Shown here: piece by piece, positions 10,930-21,861 of the stretch | Position numbering within the stretch: position 1 is the first letter of the stretch | Layout of the letters: each line of letters starts with the position of its first letter | Assembly: GCF_022458985.1 (NCBI RefSeq) | Contig: NC_061771.1 | Span: 31,883,764 to 31,947,763 of the forward strand | From: Mugil cephalus | Lineage: Eukaryota; Chordata; Actinopteri; Mugiliformes; Mugilidae | Direction of reading: 5' to 3' | DNA: 64,000 nucleotides | Translations under genes and position numbers: made by a program | The notes under the pieces: model-generated | The model's input: only the letters and a program-made list of their open reading frames with translations | Told to the model about the DNA's origin: nothing | Databases searched by the model: none

Positions 10930-11410
10930 TCTGTAGATTTATAATTCTTTATCTTATATATTTTTTCACTGCATGCAGCATGCACTTCCCTTTCATCTGT
11001 AGAGTTCAAACTGTTAATCATTACAACATGTTCAGAGCTGTGAATGTGACACAACTGTAGTTATGGAGTTTGAGTCTGAATGTTTCAGTGAGTGAGAGAG
11101 TGAGTTTTTTAGAATAACAATCTATAAAATATGAGTGAAATCAAACATGAAAAACCTTGACAGAAGCTTTTTGCATTTTCCTGGATTTTTAATTTTTTGC
11201 ATTAAAATCTCTTTGCTAACTTTAAAAAGTTCATGCTAGGAATATAATTTGTATTGTTATTGATATTTTATTAATATTGAATGAATCTATAATTACTTTA
11301 TGTCACAGTAAAGTCATGTCGTAGAATTGTGGATGCAGTCTGCCTCATTCCTGTCAGTTTTTATTGTGTGCAATTAAACTGTTAAAATAAAAGGCCAAAA
11401 TGTGCATCAG
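10930..11410 (+). pseudogene. orphan last exon and 3' UTR of a lectin
   Basis: The plus strand at about 10970-11035 matches the last exon of the intact lectin at 24788-24861: CATGCACTTCCCTTTCATCTGT, then GAGTTCAAACTG and TAA. A few bases are deleted (the CAGCA before GAGTTC), which breaks the frame. The homology runs on through the 3' UTR to an AATAAA near 11386. Upstream, 10890-10965 matches the intron before that exon. No other lectin exons are found nearby, so this is a detached fragment. Confidence 0.65.
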
Positions 11411-12000
11411 TTTATTTAATATTAGTGGATATTTTGAAAACTATGTGAGTTTGATAGTTTTTTTCTTCTGCAGAAGTTCACTTTGAAGTTTTGTTGAGCT
11501 CAGTTTTCACAACCAATTAAATGACGATCATAACCTTTATAATATGTACTAGATTTACCAGAACAGAGAGGAAAAACAGAGATCCAAACTTTTTTCAGTC
11601 CATCTTCTTCTTTGTCATAAAATAGTAGTAATAATAATAACAATATTTTTAAGGAAACTCTACATAAATGTCCATCGCTATGCAGACGATACCCAGCTTT
11701 ATATATATTTATCCATTAAACCAGATTAAACTAATCAGCTGGTTGAACAGACATAAAGGATGGCATGTCATGACTACTCTTAAACTCAGACACACCTTAA
11801 ACGTCTCAAAGTTTCATTATCTTATCATTTAGTTTCTTTGAATATCCTTATCGTGGCCTCTACTACTGTGTGGGAACTTTTGCATTTTTCTCCCTGAGTC
11901 TGCATGAGTTCTCTCCAGTTGCTCCAGCTTCCTCATACCATCTGAAGACATGCTTGTTAGGTTAATTGGTGACTGTAAATTCTAAATACCTTTTGGTATT
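11411..12000. other. spacer, no gene recognised
   Basis: AT-rich sequence in the centre of the lectin inverted duplication. A short block near 11665-11690 (catcgctatgcagacgatac) reads YADDT-like on the plus strand and could be a scrap of LINE reverse transcriptase. Nothing else is supported. Confidence 0.4.
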
Positions 12001-12320
12001 TATTGAATGAAGTGGATTAAAAGATTTATGAAAAAAAAGAACACAGTTTTGTAACTATTTAGGTTACACATCAAAATTTCCAAAATAATACGCACCTTCG
12101 CCAAATATGATAATCGCTATGTTACAAAAAGGTCAAAGTCAGGTCATGAGGATTAAGAGCAATTTAATTATGAGCGAATAAGTTCAAAGTCATTGCTGTA
12201 CTAAGTAATCTCAGTAAGATGCTATTGCAACAGAACTTTTATTGACATGCACATAAGTCGACCTTTTCACTTCTGGTGAACGGTCATGAAAACTTATTTA
12301 TCATGGCTGAGGACGCATGC
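12001..12320. repeat. dispersed repeat, direct copy of the 13.8-14.35 kb block
   Basis: 12220-12305 (attgacatgcacataagtcgacc..., ggtcatgaaaacttattta) repeats 14265-14345 in the same direction, and 12065-12150 matches 13790-13930 more loosely. It is inverted with respect to the 10.25 kb copy. No coding signal. Confidence 0.6.
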
Positions 12321-12959
12321 TAAATTCAAAGTGGGTCATTCATTTGATGATCTGTGGTTATGGGACTGCATCGTTTTCACCTTTTTCACCGGTGATACGA
12401 CAGGTTTGCAGCGCACTCCTGTACTTAACCAAGTATTCGTCTCTTAATGCAAGTGTAGTGTGAATTGTGTGTTCTTAAAACAATTTAACACACTTTTTCT
12501 TAGATGATGATAATCAAGATGGCAGTGCTGCTGCTGCTTCTGCTGGTGCTGCTGATGATATACTGAACAAGCCAAATGTTTGAAGTAAAACTAAAGACAA
12601 ATGAACAAGGAAAAACAATGTAAAGAGTACATAAATGAATGTGAAGTACAAGAAACAAAGACAATAGGTAGAGTTAAGAATAGTTAAGGCAGAGACCTAA
12701 CATGAGACCTGTAAGAGATACAAATATTATGTGAAAGAGTATGTCATGTTAAAGAATGTTAGAGAATATGTAAAGAATAAATACATATGAGTATGTAAAG
12801 AGCATTAAATGTACAAAGTAAAACAATGTAAATACTGTACATGACAAGATGCATGGTTCATTAAACATCTCAATGTTTACTGTTGCTGAATGGTTGCTGT
12901 TGGTATGCTTAACATGATGAATGGGGCATTTTTGTGCCTGTTTGGGAAAATTGCTAGCC

Positions 12960-13295
12960 TTTTTGGTATTAACTGGTGAGCAGGTAGCTATAGGGTATGT
13001 GGAGAGCATCTCTATGTCTAAAAATGTTGGCTGTTGTGTTGGTTTGCGGGTCATCCAAGTCAGCTTGTGAAAAGTGGAGGCTAGCTTTAAGGTCCTGAAC
13101 GTCTTTGGACATGTACATCTTTATCAACATTGTCCAAGCGGCTAAGCATGGAGTCAACAATCACTTGTAGGCATGATTTGTAGTTCTTTTCTTGTTGCTC
13201 AAGTAAATCCTTATAAAAAAAAGTCTTTTGCTGTTCCAATAGCTCCTGAACCACAGAAAAAGTGACAAAGGCTTCCTCACCTCTTCTAGGCATTT
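12960..13295 (-). mobile_element. LINE ORF1-like fragment
   Basis: Minus-strand 13293 onward reads MPRRGEEAFVTFSVVQELLEQQ, then KSCLQVIVDSM, and after a frameshift LKASLHFSQADLDD. This resembles the coiled-coil first ORF of fish L1/Tx1-type LINEs (MPRR...LLxQQ...FKSFVQ...KxSLQFTQxDVDD). The class is recalled from similar fish sequences, not checked. It is short and frameshifted. Confidence 0.45.
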
Positions 13296-13544
13296 TACTT
13301 ATTCAATGTTCACAGTAGCTAGAAGCACAGGAGCTTATTTGATACTCAAGGCAGTCAATGAAGGCAGGTGGTATGGAAGATCCAGTATTTCTAGATTGTC
13401 ATTCCTTCAAAAAAAGTGTTGGTCATCCGTACTTTAATAAACTATCTCAACTATCAAATGCAACTTAAAAATTTAATAAAAATCTGTTTAAATTAGTTTA
13501 TAAAAATATTTTAAGATTCCGTTGCTTTTAGGCAAAGTTCACGT

Positions 13545-13700
13545 TGTGATGATTAACAGTTTGAACTCTGCTGACAGATGAAAGGGAAGTGCATGCAGCT
13601 GTGGTTAGAACAGCCCCAGGAGTCTAAAAAAACAAATAAGATAAAGAGTTATAAATCTACAGAATACATATTTAAACAGTGACAGATATATTATACTTTA
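13545..13700 (-). pseudogene. orphan last exon of a lectin (second copy)
   Basis: The minus strand of about 13626-13557 repeats the last exon of the lectin at 24861-24788: after a tttttttag acceptor it reads GCSNHSC, MHFPFICQQSSNC and TAA. It is in frame, one codon shorter, with Trp changed to Cys in the GW motif. The intron upstream (13640-13710) is also conserved with 24880-24950. No preceding exons lie in range. It is inverted relative to the 10.97 kb orphan. Confidence 0.7.
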
Positions 13701-13739
13701 TTGATTAGGACCAAAATGCATTAAAGAGAAGTAATATAA

Positions 13740-15335
13740 ATGTACTTTTTTAGGGTGTTTTTGAAGAGGGCAGTTTTGTCAACAATGTAACATTTATGTT
13801 ACACATTTTAAAAATGGAGCGTTGTGGGATCTGAGTTTGAAATATCAAAATTTGCTGAAAAAAAAATACACACCTTTGTCAAATATGACAGCAAAAAACA
13901 GAACTATTGCAAACTTCTCGAAATCAAAATGAGCATTTTGTTTGTAGAAGTTTTAAAAGGAGACTGACATGTTAAAATGTTTTATGGTCAGCACATCCTG
14001 AGAATAACATGACACCTACATTTCATCTTTGTAATTAAACAATGACAAAAAACAACAAACTAGTTCATTTATTTATTTATTTAGCTACATAATTTATTGA
14101 TTCATTTATTGTTTCTGCAGAAAATTTGGGATGGAAGCAGTTTAGTTACAAGGACTTGATTAGATTAACTTACGGTCCAAAGTGAGTCCAAAGTTATATA
14201 TAATATATATAAGCTAGAATAAGTGCTACTGTCTCAGTTTCCAGTAATCTCAATAAGATGCTATTGCACACACATATTTTATTGACACACACATATAAGT
14301 TGACCTTTTCACTTCTAGTGAAAGGTCATGAAAACTTATTTATTACCTCTCCTTCCAGTCAATGTTTTCAGGACCTGACACGAGAATCTCCGCAAAGACG
14401 AAAATCACGCTCACTATTCCTAACGTGACACTGATTTAAATCAACCCTTGAAACGTGACTTTGCTGTTTATTCCTTCTTATCATGAACCTGAAAACTGAA
14501 CGACCTCATTGCATCATGGTGGAGATAAATAAGTAGAGTGGAGAACTGAAGATAGGCCCCGTTCAGACCCTCGCATTATCATTAGTTCCAGGAGATCGGA
14601 CGCCAGAGTTGGCGGGGGGCACTCCCACTTGAGAAATATTTTTACACAGTGCCGACATCATAGTCCAATACAGCAGCAATGCTATCAAAAATTAAACACA
14701 TTATTATTGATTATTATAACAAAAGTTATTTTTTTTGTTGTTAATTTCTATGTCATGTCACTTACAGGACTATATATCCACAGTTTTCACAGTCACACAC
14801 ACAAAGACAATAATAAAAGACAGAAAGGATGAGAGACGGCAACTGCGACACACAGTGAGTCCTGGTTCCACCTACTGACCAGAAGAGGAGCTGAACTCAA
14901 TCATTCATCCACTGGTAGAAATGAAACTGAATAAGAGACGTCTGTTCATTAGTGACAAGACTTTTAAAAGATTCATGGACCTGGAGCTGAGAATCAAACT
15001 AAACTAGAAACTAATCTGAACTAGAATCAACCCAGGAGATGATTCATTTATTTCTGACCTGGTTCCTCTGAGGATGGAAGAAGCTTCCAGGGTTCAGGTC
15101 TAGTCTGAGTATTTGTCTCAGAAATAAAGAACTTAACACATGAGAGTCTTTCCATCATCTTCCTAAATCTGGATCATGTCTCCAAGTCACTAACCAGCTG
15201 TTCCTGGTTCTAATCCAGTGGTAGGTACAGATCCATGGTAGATCCAGGTAGAGACAGCAGCTGATACAATATTCTACTGACCACATGGAGGCGCTGCTGC
15301 TGATTTACACACAAACTGAGATCAGTGTGGAGACA
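13740..15335. repeat. long dispersed repeat, also inside a SERCA intron
   Basis: In reverse complement this stretch aligns piecewise with 45840-47080. Examples: 15265-15300 (cagctgatacaatattctactgacc) with 45860-45885, 14940-14985 with 46480-46510, and 14380-14160 with 46620-46790. About 350 bases at 14400-14900 have no partner at 46.5 kb. The copy is non-coding with no clear terminal repeats. It is probably an unclassified transposable element. Confidence 0.6.
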
Positions 15336-15668
15336 AATTTAAATTAATTAATTAATACCACATGTGAAGACAGAAACTTAAAGATGGATAAGGGAGATCA
15401 GATTAATCCAGCCAGAGGGGAAAAAAAGTTGGAACTAGGCTGTTAATAATACTGTAAACAGGTTGAAGGTTGATAAGCATTCTGGTCAGTCATTTCTTTG
15501 GATGTAAACATTTACATTAGTGGTGTTATCACAAAACTTATCAGAAAATCCATATCAACGTTTCCTTATTGGCCTCAGGAAGCATTTATAGCTTCTATTT
15601 TAGAAGTAAAACATGGTAAACAAAGACTTTCATGGTCTGGTCAAAGGGCATTATTTACCTGTCTGGTG

Positions 15669-15747
15669 TATTTAAAGGACGGAGCAGCCTCCTCATTGAC
15701 ACTTCATCAAACAGTTGACACTTGAACATCTCGATCTTGACTCCCAG
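15669..15747 (+). promoter_or_regulatory. promoter and noncoding exon 1, lectin copy 2
   Basis: TATTTAAAG at 15669-15677 is a TATA-like box. The short noncoding exon ends at 15747 in CCCAG/gtaaga. The block matches 7971-7893 of copy 1, so the core promoter is duplicated and conserved. Confidence 0.6.
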
Positions 15748-16194
15748 GTAAGACACCTGCTATTGTAAAGGCCTAGCTCCATCTTCTCTTACCATACCTT
15801 CCCAAAAGATAGTTGTTCTCTCAAAGTTCAAGCTTATTTGTGGTTCCTAGAGTTTCTAAAATAGTTCAGGAGGTAGAGATTTCAGCTACCAGGACCCTCT
15901 CCAGAAAAAACAGCTCCCAGATTATGTTCAGGAGGCAGACACCATCTGCATTTTTAACATTTTTAACCTTTTTGAATGTCTTTAGTTCAAGTTGATTCTG
16001 GCTCAGGTGAAGCTCAACCATCCCTTATTTATGCTGCTATAGGTCTAAATTGCTGGAGAACTGGATAGATTACTATTGTTATTGACGCTATATAAATACA
16101 TGGTAATAGATTGTGGTCTGTGTCATTTTTGTTTCCCACCAGACATAAAGCATCGCCACAATTCTCCATCCTCACCATCATCATCATCTTCATC

Positions 16195-17759
16195 ATGAAG
16201 GCTCTCCTGATTCTGTCTGTTATTCTTGGTTGTGTTCTTGCGGCCACGGCTGCAGCAGGTCAGAGCTTTTCTCTTCACTCGTACAGTTTGCTAACATCTT
16301 AAGAGGTGAAGCTGACCTCACTAAAGAGATAAACCCAAAATAATTCAGGAATAGCTCCAGAACTATCAGGTCCATATTTATGACAGCGGTCTCTATGAAT
16401 AGATCAGACTTCAGACAATGTATCCCAAATGTGTGACTGTAATGATGTCTGACTAATTAGTGATAAACTAATTTTTAAATGTCCTGTATATCAGTTAGTA
16501 GAAAACACCTGATAGCAATGATATCGTAAACAGAGATACCACAGACTAGAACCGGATCAAAAGATACCAAATGTCACATATTCTACGAATGTTATAGTAA
16601 AAACAGAATCAGGCCCACTGTCCATTTGGACATTTGGATAAAACCAAAGAAGCCATATTGGGTTTTTACCCCTTGTAAGAGAAACTGTGAAGATACCAAA
16701 AATACTTCTAAATTCCATTAATTAGGCAAGAGGTGGTGTTTATATTGTAATTTTTAACTGTAGTACCACCATCAACCCATTAGATAGAGGCAAAGTACTG
16801 CATATAAAAAGCAGGCCCAGGGATTCAGTCAGCAATGGTGTCTTTTTATTAGGGGTAAAGCCCCACCGGCGGGTGCTGCTGTGCAGTGCAGGATTATAAG
16901 CTCTGATAGTTTGTTGTGCCTGCGCCTGCAGTGTTGTGGACTGGTGACTGCTACAGAGCACACTTCAGTTTGGGCAGTGGGGCCTGAAGTTCAGGGCCCC
17001 AGAGAGATTGTCATTGCTGATTTAAAGAAAGAGGCACGGAACTGGTCTTGCCAGCTCATCTTGAGTACCTAACATAATACCTAATGTACGTTTCATTCAT
17101 TCATTGATTCCACATGATGAATGGACTTCACCACGTGGCTACTGTGAGATTTAGGGCTTTACCACTTGAGCAAAGTTAGAGAAAAAGGTTTGGGACGGAA
17201 GGATTTAATCATTTCTCTAGAGGGAAAAGACAAAACTAGGTTATTCAACCAGGAGTGGATTAAACAGAAAGCTTTGTTAACTTGGAGCTCATAAAATAGG
17301 CACTTGTTGAGTTTAATTTATTTCCAATTTGAGTGGAATTGATAATAGTTTATATATTGTTTGAATTGTAATGGAATGTGTGTAATGCATAACTGGTGAT
17401 ACGTGTGTGAAGCTGTCCACCTGTCTGCGGTGCTGATATTACTGTTTGGATGTGGTGTATTGTGTGTGTGGTGACTTTGGATATTGATTGCTGTGTATTG
17501 TGTGTGCTGTGTTCATGCCATGACAAGTGCATTGTGTTTTTTATTGTTGTGTCAACATAGTTTCAAAGCTGATTAAGAATTGTGTGAATAGTCTCAAAAG
17601 GACCACAGAAGGTAGTAAAAACAATATCAGTAGCATTTGTTCTCAATTGCTTTGGAATGTGCTGAAATATTAAGACATATGAAGAAATTGTGATTCGTCC
17701 TGCCCAGCTTTTCTTACCAATATACAAACGGGCTCACACCTTTCCTTTGAATAAATTAC

Positions 17760-17805
<46 letters not shown>

Positions 17806-20045
17806 TTCTCTTAGTTGGAGCCGCTGAAGCTGTACCACAGGAGCTGCAGAAGGACAACCAACGTAAGTTGAGTTCACACGTGAAACAGCTGTGAACAAAA
17901 GTGCTTTAACTTTTTGAACAGATTGTATTTTGTTTGGATGTTCTGACACCATTGACCCCCCGGTGCTATGCACTCAGTTTCAGGCTTTTTTTTTTGGCCT
18001 TTTTCAAAATGGCTGGTCTGATGGATTTACCATTGCTAATTTTGAAAAGGTTACATTAAAAATCTTTATTGAATCAAACTATAATTAAAATGTCATCCTA
18101 TAATATACATTAATTTTATATTAAGGTTTACTATGTAAATATTTGTTGTCCTCAATTTTCACTGACACAATTAAATTAGTATGAGACTGTCTGAATGGTT
18201 TGTTTTTCTCTCTGTTTGTGTCTCAGTGGTAGAAAATGAAGCTGAAGTTTTCGTTCCTGAAGGTAAAAACATATTTTCATGTTTTTGTCAGAAGCCATTT
18301 CCAAAATAGCTGTTCTGAAGGATTTTCCGTTGTTTATTTTGAAAAGGTTACATTAAAAATATTTACTTCATTCAAACAAACTATAATTAAAATGTCATCT
18401 TATAATATACATTAATTTACTCCATATTAGTGGGATTTAAAGATAGTTGTGTGAATACCTAATGTTGCAGAGGTTTACTTGGTAAAAATGTTATCTTTGT
18501 TGTCCTCAATTTTTCAATTTTCACTGACACGATTAAATTACAATCACAGTCTGAACTGTTTGTTTGTCTCTGTTTGTGTCTCAGCGGTAGAAAGTGAAGC
18601 TGCAAGTTTCATTCCTGAAGGTAAAAACATATACATACATACTTGTTATTTCCTCCATATTAGTGTGAAGAGTGTGATTATAATGTGACTTGGGCTTTTT
18701 TCCTTTTAGTTAAAGAATCTGTGGAGGTTTCTGCTGGGGAGGAGGCCTCACCAGCCCAAGGTCTGTTGTCTTAGATGAAACCCTGATTATTATGTTTTTC
18801 TATTCGACCTATTCACATTAAATTAATCTACTTTCTGGTCGTGTCTCGTCTCCACAGGACGGTTCTTCTCATGTCCCTCTGGTTGGGTCAGATACAAGGG
18901 CGACTGCTATCAGTTTGTGGCCTCCAGCACATCCTGGACCAGTGCTGTGGTGATTTACATTTGATACTCAGAGAAACACTTTCAGCTTTTACAGTGTGTG
19001 ATACATTTTGTTATATTAACACAACATTTGTGTGTCTTCCTCCAAGGCCAACTGTGCCAGATCCGGGTCCTCTTTGGCTTCAGCCCATGACCTGTTTGAT
19101 TACAGTTTCCTGCAGGATCTCACCACAAGAGCAGGATATACTACTGCCTGGATGGGAGGATTCTACTTCCAGGTTATTAAACCACACACAGAATTTCTAC
19201 ATTTCTACATAAAAATGACAGAACAGAACCAGTTCAGTTCGGAGATTTTGTTGGTTTTCCTCTAATGAACTGATAGAACCTTCAGGTCCTTCCAAAACAT
19301 TTCTATTGAATTCAGGTCAGGACTCTGACTTCCTCCATGACCCAGTTTCTCTTCACAATCAGCTCAGCTCAGGACACATGTCTTGACATTCAGAGTTCAC
19401 TGGTAGAATTTAGATTTCTTTGGTCCATCCTGATGTTCCCAAGACATCTGACTGCCTATAATGAATATTATAAGCATTGAAGACCAACTCATTTCTAATT
19501 AACACTTTCTTTTTATACTTGATGTCCAGACCTGGAGATGGTTGGACCAGAGTCCCTTCAGCTACTCCAACTGGCATTCACAAACCTCTGTCAGTTCTCG
19601 CCAGTGTATCTACCTCAACGCCAGAGGTGAGACAAAACATTTCTAGCTCTCCTTCAGCTCAGATTCCTGTTATATGCATTTATTTATTCATGTATTTATT
19701 TGTTTATTTATTTGTTTTTAGTTATTTTACCTGAGGTGACTAATCGTATGGATATATGCGGGAGAATCAAAAACCTGAACATAAAAAAAAAAAAGATTTG
19801 CTTGATTTTTCTAAAATATAAGTTATAAAATCAATGCAACTTTCAACATCCTCTAATAATGTACAGTACATTACATTATTTTTAGTCCAACTTTGAGAAA
19901 AGAAGAATCCGATAGATTTTGGGTTTTATTTTCTATCATTTCATATTATAATGAACCAACATTTTCTCTTGCAGCTGGCTGGTCCAATAATGTGTGCACT
20001 GTTTCATATCCGTTCATCTGCGTGAAGAAAACAGACTCCTGCTGA
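16195..20045 (+). CDS. C-type lectin domain protein, copy 2 (intact)
   Basis: Secreted CTLD protein of the fish nattectin/ladderlectin/type II antifreeze group, 206 codons. Exons are 16195-16258, 17815-17862, 18227-18262, 18585-18620, 18710-18760, 18858-18949, 19047-19172, 19530-19626 and 19975-20045, all with GT/AG introns and consistent phase. Residues 1-20 are a signal peptide (MKALLILSVILGCVLAATAA). About 21-78 is an acidic propeptide built partly from two repeated 12-residue mini-exon units (VENEAEVFVPE, VESEAASFIPE). Residues 79-206 are the CTLD: FFSCPSGWVRY, NCARSGSSLASAH, WMGGFYFQ, WRWLD, YSNW, CIYL, GWSNNVC and PFICVKK. The EPN/QPD and WND triplets of sugar-binding members are not present, so carbohydrate binding is uncertain. 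The family usually acts in innate defence, venom or ice binding. Which applies here cannot be told. The leader exon begins at 16143. Confidence 0.9.
17757..17804. repeat. (AAT)n microsatellite next to an exon
   Basis: About 15 AAT units ending about 10 bases before the acceptor of exon 17815-17862. It is shared by position with (TTA)n in copy 1. Confidence 0.95.
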
Positions 20046-20293
20046 ACCATCAAACATCAGGACTTCACAGTCTCTGGAATACGATGCTTGACATTTTGAG
20101 TGTTTTAAACCATGTTAAACCATGTTTAGATTTTAGGAGACGGGACGGGACTCTCCTCCCAGCAGTGTCTTTGATTGATGCTGTTTATCTCCAACTAAGG
20201 TTGAACTAAGTTTTTGTTGATATTACTTTCCTCTGAAATCAGACTTATAAGGAAGGTGAATGAATTTTTTGATACATATTTTACAGAAATGAA

Positions 20294-20299
20294 AATAAA
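20294..20299 (+). terminator. polyadenylation signal AATAAA, lectin copy 2
   Basis: AATAAA about 250 bases after the stop codon, with sequence around it conserved with the copy 1 3' UTR. Confidence 0.65.
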
Positions 20300-20638
20300 A
20301 TACATGTCATACAAAACTAATGTTTTCTGTTCTTTGTTGTTTAGCTCCTCATCGCTTTAGTTAAGTTGGTTCATCTTTTTACCATATTTATTCTCTAAAC
20401 TTCCACAAGAACCATTCACCTGTTGTTTATGGATATTTATTCATAATTCACATAATTCACAAAAAACAGTAGCATCCTCTCTTTATATATTTTTTAAACT
20501 GGAAATTCCTCCAAACTGTTCCATAATTTAACCCCACAAATTGTAATACCGAAGTCCTCTCTGTTGTGCCTACCCTAAGGGTTGTATAATTTAATTTCCC
20601 CCTTAAATTATGACCCCCTTCCTCCTATAGTAAATAAT

Positions 20639-20683
20639 ATATATACATATATAGAAACAGCCTGTTTCTATATATGTATATAT
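20639..20683. repeat. perfect 21-bp inverted repeat, AT-rich hairpin
   Basis: The left arm atatatacatatatagaaac(a) at 20639-20659 is the reverse complement of 20663-20683, with a three-base loop gcc. It could form a cruciform or mark a short palindromic element. Function is unknown. Confidence 0.8.
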
Positions 20684-21814
20684 ATATGTATATATATAGC
20701 TGTTTCTACTTAATATACTATTATAAGTACCACCTTCGCTATATATAAACAGGCGTTTCTTATTATTAGGCCCACCAGCACATCTTCATTATCTTTTTTC
20801 ATCTCATATAAACATCCCTTCCTTTTTTCATCCCTTATATATCAAAACGTCCGGTTTGATTGGGATCAGTGTGCTATTACCTTTCTCTATGAAATACAGA
20901 TTTTTTGCAATTTAAGTCACAAAAAACTGCAAAAGAAAAAAAATCATGAATAAAATAAAAAAATTCCATTGAAATGAATGGGACAGATGAAAAAAAAAGA
21001 ACGTTTTTCAAAGGTCTACTGCTTAGGCATACTTTTACTGAGAGACTTCATTTACTGTAGACACAAGCCTAGTGTATTGGTGTATTAGTTCATGTTTTGA
21101 TAGGTCTCATAAGTTTTGATCAATCACTGCTCAATGACCATGATTATTTTTGGAGAAATGTTTGAGATTATAACGAGTGGGTATTGTATCATCATCAGTT
21201 TAGGAAGATGTCTGAAATTGTCTGAAACTTTTTTCTTTCCCCACCTCCCGGCCACAATTTACACTCTACACACAAGATTTTTTCCACAGTTGAAGACAAA
21301 CTTGTTCTGTCTCTCACAATGTGCTCAGCAAACGCAGTGAGATGTCCAGAATTTAAACTGCAGCCTCCGTTCGTGGTCACGTCCCTGTATGCTCACCATT
21401 GACTCTAATGCAATGATTTTCTGAGAGAAGCAGAAACAACCCCTGTTTAAAACTCACACGTGCCTCCAAAATATTTACTCTAAAAAGACAAAAAACATAC
21501 TAAAGTCTTCAGGAAGGTCTTATGACACCCACAGTCTGCGTGTTTTTGGGATAGGAGCTACCATTTTGTCACAGTAAGCCCAAATGTGAGACCAGCGCAG
21601 TGGGAGAAAATCGCCCCTTTCTCTGTGTCCTGGCCCAGGGCGTTTCTGTCGTCATTGACAACCACTTAAAGTTACCAAGGCAACCCCTGAGCCTCAGGCC
21701 TGAGCCACAGCTGAGACCAATTCATTAATCAGGAACTCCTCTGGTGTCTCTGCTGTTAATAGCACACAGACCTCTACTGCACACAAACACACAGGTAACT
21801 TTATGTGGTTACAG

Positions 21815-21861
21815 TTACACACATGCACACACACACACATACACACACACACACACACACA
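21815..21861. repeat. (CA)n microsatellite
   Basis: CA dinucleotide run with two interruptions (atgc, atac). Confidence 0.9.

Noticed and set aside
17734-17973. Poly-Tyr open frame on the minus strand
   Set aside because: Product of (AAT)n antisense to the lectin gene.
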